A DNA stretch of 64,000 nt from Pochonia chlamydosporia 170 (lineage: Eukaryota; Ascomycota; Sordariomycetes; Hypocreales; Clavicipitaceae). The position numbers and the translations under genes were made by a program. Of the stretch, positions 44,956 to 54,386 are shown one piece after another. Numbering within the stretch: position 1 is the first letter of the stretch; each line of letters begins with the position of its first letter. The notes below the pieces were generated by a model. That model saw nothing but the letters and a program-made list of their open reading frames with translations, had not been told where the DNA came from and made no database searches. The DNA is taken from contig NC_035791.1 of the NCBI RefSeq assembly GCF_001653235.2, positions 2,480,001 through 2,544,000 on the forward strand, in the 5' to 3' direction.

Positions 44956-46158
44956 TCACGACCACAACTCCTCCAACCAGTCAAGGCAATCGCCATTGAA
45001 TAAACTACGATTTCCAGCCTCACAGTGTTCACCACCCCCATCTGCCGCCTTATATCTCACAAACCTCTTCTCCTGTGCCCCAAGCCGTTCATAAAATTCC
45101 CATGAATCAGAAGCCAATTCATCGTTTTCCGCACACGACACAAAACAAGGACACGTAATCTCCGCCGGATTCAGCTTGAACTTATCCATCTCCTCAAACA
45201 TGTCCACGATGTTATCCAGGCCATGGACGTGCTTGATCCGTCTCATCGTCCACCCATTCGACGGGTCAGCCGACATCCTTGCAAGAATAGTCGACACCAG
45301 CGATACGACAGCCCAAGATGTATCCTTTGGGAATACACGCCGCCAGGTTTCTGGAAGGGGTAACCTTGCACGAGCCCTCTTCCCTATATCGACTTGTCCG
45401 GGGTCAGCGATGATAGCTGCCAGACGCTTCTCTTTCGTGGCCGCCCGGGGAACCTGGTAGCCACCTAGGCTGATGCCCATGGCTGCAATTTTGGATTTAT
45501 CCACGTCAGAGCGTGTGTAGAGGTAATCTACGACGGGGGTGATGACGGACTCCCATTTGTGTGTGGTGATGAGATTCTGTTCAACAAGAGCGAGTCCCTG
45601 GCCTGGTCCGTCGAATAACAAGACGTTGAAACCTCTCCGTAGAGCAGCAGCACCACTGAAGAAGAAGCACTCTTCTTTGGTTGAGTCATACCCACCGTTT
45701 ATGATGAGCGTTACGCATCGTCTTGCTGTTCGGGGACGAAGGAAATACCCCGGCAGGGCTGTATCTTTGTAGGGAATTGAGACTCTCTCGCACTCATGAT
45801 GCGTGGACAACTTCATAGCTTCGATGAAGCATGTTTCGCAGTTTTTGAAAGCTGCCCGGGTTCGTTTATCGTCTGGGTTGCCGATGAAGAACTGTCCCGA
45901 TGCGCGGTGGTACATGGATGCTCGGAGGAAGGCCTCGTGTGCGGTTTGGCTGTGATGTTTGGCGAGTGCTGCCGCAGCGACTTGTTCTATCCGGGTGGCT
46001 GTCTTGTTCCATTCTTTGTACCATGATTCTGTGTCGTGGGGTGTGATTCTTGTGGTGGTTGAGTGCGCTTCCGTGATGTCGCTGCCTTGTTCGTATGTAG
46101 CCGAGAGGATGCGGAGGAGTTGGCCGTCGAAGATGGGGTCGTTGTGGAAGATTTTCAT
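44956..46158 (-). CDS. AYG1/FrsA-like alpha/beta hydrolase
   Basis: A 400-residue intronless ORF. The alpha/beta-hydrolase core has INGGYDSTKEE (about 153-162), FDGPGQG (oxyanion region), the nucleophile elbow GISLGGY with Ser230, CAENDE with Asp346 and GGGEHCE with His378, giving a full Ser-Asp-His triad. An N-terminal helical cap domain (about 1-120) matches the family that includes fungal Ayg1, which shortens polyketide chains in melanin synthesis, and bacterial C-C bond hydrolases. The actual substrate is unknown; no polyketide synthase lies within the window, so a melanin role is only a possibility. A TATAAAA box lies about 105 bp upstream of the ATG on the minus strand. The gene is intronless, unlike many of its neighbours, and is followed upstream by 4.5 kb of non-coding DNA, which is compatible with accessory status. 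Confidence 0.9.
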   Translation of the reverse strand: MKIFHNDPIFDGQLLRILSATYEQGSDITEAHSTTTRITPHDTESWYKEWNKTATRIEQVAAAALAKHHSQTAHEAFLRASMYHRASGQFFIGNPDDKRTRAAFKNCETCFIEAMKLSTHHECERVSIPYKDTALPGYFLRPRTARRCVTLIINGGYDSTKEECFFFSGAAALRRGFNVLLFDGPGQGLALVEQNLITTHKWESVITPVVDYLYTRSDVDKSKIAAMGISLGGYQVPRAATKEKRLAAIIADPGQVDIGKRARARLPLPETWRRVFPKDTSWAVVSLVSTILARMSADPSNGWTMRRIKHVHGLDNIVDMFEEMDKFKLNPAEITCPCFVSCAENDELASDSWEFYERLGAQEKRFVRYKAADGGGEHCEAGNRSLFNGDCLDWLEELWS

Positions 46159-46263
46159 GGTGTTGGAGGATTCGGGAATTATTCTGGAGTATGTGTTACT
46201 ACTGGTTTAAGTTGGATTGGCGATACATTCAGAGTGTGCAATGTTTGGCGGCATGTGCTTTGG

Positions 46264-46270
46264 TTTTATA
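46264..46270 (-). promoter_or_regulatory. TATA box of the AYG1-like hydrolase gene
   Basis: TATAAAA on the minus strand, about 105 bp upstream of the start codon. Confidence 0.5.
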
Positions 46271-48789
46271 TGGATGGCGTGAAGCTCATGAGTGTCAATA
46301 TTTCCACTTTTGGCTACGTACTTGGTGTGGCGTGGTGTCTTGATTTTGACTTTCGATAATTACTGTGCGTGTTGTGCGTATGACCACAAGGGCGGTTCTG
46401 TTCAACAGCCACATTTTGGCGACGGATTGAAGTGTCCGGCGTGAGGTGTGCGCTTGAGGTTGGCGATGATATTTGATGGATGTCACATATGTATTGGATG
46501 TAATGCTGACGCTGCTCAGGCAGGACCATTTGGGATCAATGCTCAAGGTCGGCTCCGGCATCTCTTAAACTTGCACCAGCTTGCAGCTTGGGTTGTAGCT
46601 CATATTTGAGAGCTAATATTGTTTCCTTGGGAATGGAACAGACTTCCTCAGGAGCATTCGTCGGCAAGGTTATCTCACTGCTACACTTGAAACACATCCA
46701 ATAATTTTACCTGCGGTTTTTTTTTTTTTTGAGAGAATTTTGTTGTCGCCGGTGTCTTGATGTTCTTATACCATTACATCTTTAGACTACGTAGACAGAT
46801 CGTGCGTGACGAGTGTTCCGTTACAGAACGTCACCAACATGCCGTCAAATAAGCTGCCACAGACCTTGATAACTTTGCGCACGCTTGGCTGCCCATGTGT
46901 CCCAGTGCTCCAGGCCACATGGGAAGCCAGGTTTTGTGTAAATATTTTGGGTTTATATGTAGACAACCCTTTGATATGCATCACTGCACTTACAAAGCAG
47001 AGCCAGGTATACAGTACTCACGGACTGATGTAATGACGAGGGTCTTGGACGGCGAGTGGCGATCTGCAACAAGGACAGCACATTGTGAGTAAAAATAGAG
47101 CTGTACATTGAGGTCGAATAGCCCAGTGGAGGGACAGGAGACCGGTCAGCGAAACGATTTCCCTGTGTTCTGCGGCCAAATTCTCTTGCATGGGATACAT
47201 GCATCGCCAAGAACATCATTATGGGGCTCACATCGCTCTGTCACGGCACGCTTTGTTTGAAGCGATCCGGTGATGTTATACCCCGAGGGGTTGGACCTGT
47301 TTCTCAAACCGGGTTGGTGGTAATGAAACAATGAGACCGCTTTCAACAACACGGAACGATGGCATCCATTCATTCCAAGACTGCAGTGGCAGATGTGCGA
47401 AGATGAAGGAGGTGATGTTGATAGTCTTTTCAGGCGCCGATATTGGACGCCGACTATTCCACGATTACATCAAGGGATACTCCCATTTGATTTGTTCCAA
47501 AGCGCGTACGGAGTCGAGCCCGTTAGCTTCGCCTTGCGAAACCAATTCATTCACCACCGACTGTTTAGTTCTTATTAGCTCCCATTTCAACCGGAGGAAC
47601 GTGGCAACGGGCTACTAGTGGGCAGGGGAGGGGGGCAGATCTATTGTAGGTGGAAATGATGACGGAGTGTTTCACCTTGGCGGCCCCTAATTGACGGAGT
47701 GTGACAAAGGCGTAACAAACGATTCAGGGGCCATGGCTTTCCTCTCCAAGTTCACAGATTGTGACACTAATATGGATTCCTGAGCACAAGAGAAGTTTCC
47801 AAAATGGCCTGATTTCGCAGCAATCTGCGGTACTAGTGCGATCAATATGATTCCCTCGGAGCCTCTCCATGGCTGGCAAATTTTGTGGTCGTGATGGAGT
47901 TGCGTGATGGCGTCTGTTGCAGATGTCGATGGCACAGCCACATGGCATGCAAGTGCTGGGCGCTGAAAGCAGAATGACAAAACCGTACGTACACTTGGTT
48001 CCCCGTATTTGCGCAGTCGACGTTTCGGTCAAGCGACTATTTCGGACAATCTTGGCCTTGTGGCAATGTGGAGGTGTAGCTGAGCTCAGAATATTTGGAA
48101 ACAAGAATGGACGGCGATGTTGTCCACCTTCATGCCCCCGGGTTACGAATTGCCTTGGAGATTTTGCCTCCAGTGCTTCCAGCTCGCCTGGACTTTGGAG
48201 CAGCCAAAGCAGGGCTCCTTTGTAAACAACAGTTATTGTTCTCATACTCCGTAGTCCGTAGTCGGTACGGTCGTCCAAAATTGATAAAAGGTGGACACGG
48301 GAGCACCAAGGCTGATGGAGAGTGTTGCGGAGCGAATGAGCCCCCACCACTCTGGCCCATCGATCCCTACAATACATGAGATACCCCAGTCAAAGACTCC
48401 TGCAATTGTCTGTCAGGTGGATCTCACTGCTGGGGTGCCGTCGTTTGTGAGGCTCTTTGGCAGATTTTGAGGGTGTGCGTGAAATGGCACCGCATTGGCA
48501 CGAAATATTGAGAATCGATTGGACCATTCGGCTGCGGTATGTGTTTTGTCTGGTAGTCATCACCTCTCTCTTTGCTGAGACAACTGCCTAGGTAGTTGTT
48601 GAGGAGCCCGCAGGCGGAAAAGATGGAATACATACAGAGTACCCCGTACTGTATGTCGAGAAACGGCTGTGTTCGCTTTAGACGCCCGCCGACAAATGCA
48701 ACGTTGATGGTCTAAAACAAAGCGTCTCCAGTAGCCGCCGGGCTGGCGGTTGAATATGCGAACCTGACCAGGCCAGAGAAGGACGGACA

Positions 48790-48903
48790 TAGAGTGGGGG
48801 GTCAAAAGTATTTGAACAAGGGAAACGCATCGCATATCGCGGTATATGTGTTAGTGTGTACTTGTAAATGGGCAAATATTGATTCCTTTTGCCACAATCT
48901 GTA
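48790..48903 (-). mobile_element. MITE-like element, copy C (Tc1/mariner-type ends)
   Basis: About 114 bp between TA dinucleotides. Its + strand left end reads TAGAGTGGGGGGTCAAAAG then TATTTGAACAAGGG, an almost textbook Tc1/mariner-style terminus. The right end (CAAATATTG to CTGTA) is an imperfect inverted copy. In reverse orientation it aligns with copies A and B, with an internal deletion of about 25 bp. It has no coding capacity. Confidence 0.7.
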
Positions 48904-49290
48904 GGCCTTGTTTGTTCTTTGCCCAGTGTGCGAGCCGAGCGAGCCAGACCGTTGCATCTTTCAGTGTTGGGCGTCAAGTTGAATGTTGCCTTGAATTGTC
49001 TGGTTCTAAAAGTTCCCTGACACTACCCTCGGGTCCCCACAACCGCGCCGAGAGCAGTAATCTGTGGCAAGAGCATGGACCCTTGATCCTTGTCGGGATT
49101 GTGTGTGGTTGTTGGTTGTGGAAAGACGTCTGGTTCAAGTTGGGTTGGTTCAATGTTGTCAAAGGAGAGAGAAGCACATGGCGATACTCATTGCTAATGG
49201 TCAGTTATCTAGCTCACCTTTACGGAGTACTGTAGTTGATGGTTATTTCTCTGTCGAGGGCAAGAAGGGCAAGGCTTATGCTCATTAGGT

Positions 49291-49312
49291 CCCTTCCTTC
49301 CTTCCTTCCTCC
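49291..49312. repeat. (CCTT)n tract
   Basis: About five CCTT/CTTC units in non-coding DNA. Confidence 0.8.
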
Positions 49313-50719
49313 TTGCTCTTTGTCTGTTCTTATTCTCCAGTCATTTTCAACAACAACGACCACTCACAGGTCCAACGTCCCCTAGCCTGTGGTTGTGTCT
49401 ATCAGATCCGACAGAATGCAACACAAGAGTCGTTGGCTCTAAATTACTCAGTGCAGTGCAGTAACATTCGCATGTGCATGCCCACACGAAAATCTGTAGC
49501 CCCAGGCATGGCGCCAATCGAAAGCAGTCAATCTGTGATTGTGCGAGACGACTCTGGACGCCATCCGCCTCCAGTTTTCGGTGTGGCCTGGTGGTGTCAG
49601 GTGTCTGGTGCGGACTTGACATGGACTGGACATGGACTGGACATGGGCACAAGTGCACATACTCAGACATTTGTTTAGATTGTGACATCGAATCGCACAT
49701 CCAGTACTCCGTACTCCATACAGTCAGTCAGAAGAAAACCATACCACACCGCAACGCACCGCACCGTACCTCTCTCAATCGAGAAGACTGTGTGTCTACT
49801 CCGTGCCCCTGGTTTCCATATTGTCCCTGTCCTACTGTTTGGTTCTAAGCCTTGCCTTGGACGCCGTTTATTGGAGTGCATATGTCTGGTAGTTTTGGTC
49901 AAGTGTCCGTCCGCTCCATCAAATCGTCCCGCAAATGCCCTGCCTTGCCTCATGTGGTTCGTCCGCCTACTACTCAAGACCTTCCTCTTCCATCCAACCT
50001 TTTTGCCTCGCTTTCAGTACTCCCGTTAGCTTGGACGGCCCAGCACCGTCACTGATGCTTGTTGTTTGTCTTGTGCCAGCGAAAGTGTCTTAGCTGTGTC
50101 TTCCTGGTTTCCTTGATAAATTTTTTTTTTTTTGAGAGCCTCTCGTGGTTCTTTCTGGCTGTTGCTATTTGCCATCGGTGGCCCAAATATTTCGCCCCTC
50201 CTGTCTTGAAAAATCGGTGCCACGATTGACCCTGGCCTGACCTGGGGCACCAGACTTTGACCGCTGCTCCTGAGCCGCCAGACCAGACCTCGACCTGTCT
50301 CCGTCTCCCACTTGAGAGATCCGACTCCCAAGACAGAACAAGAACAGACCCCGACCACAACCCCCCCAGCTCCATGCGCCGACGCCCCTCTTTCGTCTCT
50401 ACCTGAACCACAAAGCCAGACTCAAAGCCAGCAACACTTGCTTCCGGCTGCTACAAACGTTCAGAGCTAGCATCCTACTAACTCTGTCTTGTTTCCTTTT
50501 TCTTCTTTCAATCCCCAATTGCCGTTTGATTTACCTCGTTGCACCCAGCAGGCCGGACATAAGCCTTGATTGTGCTACTGCTTGCGCTCAGCGTCCGCCC
50601 GCTTGACTCGACTTCGAGACGCCTCGGACACAGGGGCTTTGAGCATTTAAAACGGCCACGACTTGCGACATCACATTGCACACTCTGGGTTGACATCGCC
50701 GCGGTTTATTTTCACAACC

Positions 50720-53700
50720 ATGGCGCAAAACGGGTATGTTGAAGCCGTTCCGCTCTCTGTCTCCATGATCCCTCCCCTGGTCCTTGACGTAGCGCAGAAG
50801 TGCCTTGCCTGCCAGTCGCTACCCAGCCTATCCTACATACGATCCAAAAAGTGGCAAAACGATTTACCGGAATGTTGAACGAGCGGTTTTGTTTTGCGAT
50901 GATGGCCTCTTTCAGCTGCGGATTGCATTACTGGGCCTCGTGGATAACGAGTCTTGTTGGTGCAATGACCCTGCGGGCTGAATTATTCTTCATTCTAAAC
51001 AGAAACGAAACGAGCACTGAATTATATGTCGCGCAATCATATCCAGTCGACCCCAAAGCTAACAGCATTTCAGCCTCTACTCCGCCGGCCAGTTCATGAA
51101 CCCTGGGCCGGCTCCCAAACCTCCGACAGACAGACCACGACTCAACTTGACCCCAAGTGCCAACCTGCCCGGCAACATGGCAAACATGGCTATTTCACCG
51201 ATCCGAAGTACCGCCACATCGACCTACACCGGTTCTACCATCTCCTTGCCCATTGCCCGCCAGCAGTCTAATAGCATGGATGGAATGGGAGGCGTTGCCA
51301 TAAAGAAAGAAGGCTGGGCCTCGGTCAAGGAAAGCAAGAACTTCATACAACCTTGGAAACAAAAGTATCTTATTCTTCGAAAAGAGGCTCTCGACTTTCA
51401 CAAAACGGAGGGAGGCAAAGTTTCATACACGTTATACCTGAAGGATGTGGTGAATGTCGGCCGAGTTGAGGCTGCTGGAACCATTTTCGAGATCAAACGA
51501 AAGCCCGATGGCGCTTCAAACAGCCCTGGTGACGACGATGGCCAGACGAAAACCTTGCATATCAAGGTCAAGAGTGACGATGATCTCTACGAATGGATTG
51601 ACTTCATCTACGGCGCCTGCCCGGGCATGGGCGGTGTGAGCAACCCAACCAACTTTTCCCACGCAGTGCACGTTGGTTTTGACCCTCAAACTGGCGAATT
51701 CGTTGGCTTGCCGCCCGAATGGTCTAAACTACTTAATTCATCGGCAATCACCAAGGAGGACTATGAGAGGAACCCTCAGGCTGTGTTTGAAGTTTTGGAC
51801 TTCTACACCGACCTTGCAAAAAGAGCTGAAAACCCCAACCAATTTTCCAGCATGACTCCCACGCCCCCAGGAGGCATGCAACACAAACAACTTGGAACCG
51901 GAGCAGGTATCGCTCCACCTCGTCCAGCTCCTCCTACTCCAGTACAGCGAAATCCAAGCTATGGCAGCACAACAACACAGTCTAGCAGTGGTCAGCAACG
52001 GCGTCCGACCCTCGTAGAACAACAGCATCGGCAGCAAATGCAGAACATGTCTCCGAATTATGCATCTCAGGAAGCCCTTAGGGAGGAGCAACGCAAGAAG
52101 CAAATGGAATCCCAGCGCCAGCGTGAGGCAGAAGACCGAGAACGCCGCGAGCTTGAGGCTTACAACTCATCCATTCCCAAGAATAAGGTTCCTATGGCCC
52201 AGCAAGAAATTGGTGGCTATGGTGGCGGTAGCTCTGGAGGCTCACCACATGGCGATCGATTTAATCCCACGAGAGCTGCCCCGCCAGCACCGAAGCCGTC
52301 GGGCAGCCCAGCAGCAGCAAATGGCCTACGTGCTCAGAGACCTGCTCCTCCTCCTCCGTCATCCAATGCCCCCCAACGCCCTCCACCAGGAGGCCAACCT
52401 GGTCCCCGCGACCCAAGCAGTCAATCCTCCAGAATACCTCGAAACGACGGCTCACCAGCATCTAGAAATCAAAATGGAGCTCAGCCTTCTCAACCAAGAC
52501 AGCCACAGCCTGCACAAGGAGCATCAAGATTGCCGGCCCCGGTGAAGCCTCTCAATGTGGCACCTAAACCAAGCCAAGGTCATCCAGCAGACGGAGTCAA
52601 GGCCGCCGAGGCTGCCCTTAGCGCAAAGCCTGCACCATCTGAACGCAAGCAGGATATCCGAATGTCGACAATGTCAGAAAACGAGGTCATGGCGAAGCTC
52701 AAGGAGGCTGTGTCAAAGGATGACCCCAACATGTCGTACTCCAAGCAGAAGAAGATTGGCCAAGGCGCCTCAGGGTCTGTGTATGTTGCCAAAATCAAGG
52801 AAACTGCTCAGGGTATTGCCCGTGAAGTTCTGCGGCAACAAGGTCCCCGTGCTCAAGTCGCTATCAAGCAGATGGATCTTGCCCATCAGCCTAGAAAGGA
52901 ACTTATCGTCAACGAAATCATGGTCATGAAGGATAGCCGACACAGAAATATTGTCAATTTTCTTGACGCTTTCTTGCGAAACAACAATCAAGAGCTTTGG
53001 GTTGTCATGGAGTATATGGAGGGTGGAGCTTTGACCGACGTCATTGATCATAATCCATCGATCTCTGAAGAGCAGATTTCGACAATTTGCCACGAAGTAA
53101 GTGGACTTGATTCCTGTCCTTTGTAAAGCAACATCTGTTAAATAGATGCGGCATTGGGTTTCACTAACGTAACATCTTCTTACTAGACCTGCAGTGGGCT
53201 GCAACACCTTCACTCTCAAAGCATCATCCACAGAGATATTAAGAGCGACAATGTTCTGCTTGACGCTCGAGGCAATGTTAAAATCAGTAAGTGGTCTCAA
53301 CCGAGCGTGTGTCCAGATTTTATGCTCCGAATGCTGACTTGATAAACAGCTGATTTTGGATTCTGCGCCAAGCTTACCGAGACAAAGTCGAAGCGAGCCA
53401 CAATGGTTGGAACACCATACTGGATGGCACCGGAAGTTGTCAAGCAGAAGGAGTATGGCCCGAAGGTCGATATTTGGTCCTTGGGAATTATGGCCATTGA
53501 AATGATTGAATCCGAACCGCCCTATCTAAACGAAGAACCTCTAAAGGCGTTGTACCTAATCGCCACCAATGGAACGCCTCGGCTCAAAAAGCCCGAGAAG
53601 CTCAGCAAGGAGCTCAAGGCATTCCTCTCAGTATGTCTTTGCGTCGATGTCAAGAGCCGGGCTTCGTCCGATGAACTACTGGCACACGACTTTTTGAAGC

Positions 53701-53759
53701 ACGGATGTCCATTAGGCAGCTTGGCAGAGCTTTTGGCGTTCAAGAAGCACGCGAAATAA
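50720..53759 (+). CDS. CLA4: p21-activated kinase of the CLA4 type (PH-CRIB-kinase)
   Basis: Exons 50720-50733, 51074-53096, 53187-53286 and 53350-53759 give 848 residues. Order of domains: a PH domain (about 80-180; [13 protein letters not shown] to [10 protein letters not shown]), a CRIB motif binding Cdc42/Rac (about 190-225; [15 protein letters not shown]), a Pro/Gln-rich linker of about 300 residues, and a kinase domain (about 557-840) with [34 protein letters not shown] and [13 protein letters not shown] plus CRIB plus kinase identifies the Cla4 rather than the Ste20 branch. Such kinases act with Cdc42/Rac in polarised growth, septation and infection structures. The first coding exon is only 14 nt and its 340-nt intron is long; the junction MAQNG/LYSAGQF was chosen because it keeps the frame. 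If wrong, the next ATG (51096) would start the protein 12 residues later. Confidence 0.93.
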
Positions 53760-54283
53760 GCCAGCAAGCCTACCGATAACAAAAGACTTGGGGGCTTCTC
53801 ATCACACAACACTTCACAACTTTAAAGCTTGGTTTATGACTAAATCAAGAATGACAGACATGTCGATTCGCGAAAATGACCTGAATTTGGGCGTTTGGGC
53901 TGGGATCCAGAAACAATTGTATCTTCCTCTTGAGCAAAGCGCCCGACAAAGTTGGTGCTTGAGGCATCTTGAACCAGGAAAGAAGTGTGGTTTTGATGAC
54001 ACAGGATTAGATTCAGGATGTCTTGAATTGGGAGCTCCGTAGAGAGAGACAGAGACAGAAAGAGGGACAAACATATAGTGGTGGTTTGGAGCTGGTTGTG
54101 AAGGTGACTTCCACATTCACAGACTCCTGACTAACCTGGAGATACATATTAATACTAAATAGACGATTTGGTCATGAGGAAAGTTGTTTATGCCAACCAT
54201 GAATCGCACACCTAACTCCAAATGTTTATTTCATCATTGTTCAACATGTCGGCACCAATGTCGCCTGCTGCTACCCTTATGTC

Positions 54284-54386
54284 TACAGCCAGTGGTAAAA
54301 AGTATTTGCCCATATCCAAGTATACACTAACACATCTCAATGTGTCTTAGTACATAATGCGATATGCGATTGGTTCCTCCACTGTA
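54284..54386 (+). mobile_element. MITE-like element, copy B (Tc1/mariner-type ends)
   Basis: About 103 bp flanked by TA. The left end is TACAGCCAGTGGTAAAAAG then TATTTGCCCAT; the right end is CCTCCACTGTA, whose reverse complement TACAGTGGAGG mirrors the left terminus. The interior matches copy A over about 70 bp, most differences in the last third being transitions. No coding capacity. Confidence 0.72.

Larger units (their letters stand above)
46159..50719. other. Long intergenic region (4.6 kb)
   Basis: No gene is recognised in either strand. It holds the hydrolase promoter (TATA at 46264-46270), one MITE-like copy (48790-48903), three TACGGAGTA-class motifs (48245, 49221, 49705), a CCTT tract (49291-49312) and, from about 49800, a CT-rich leader for the PAK kinase gene. 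Confidence 0.55.
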
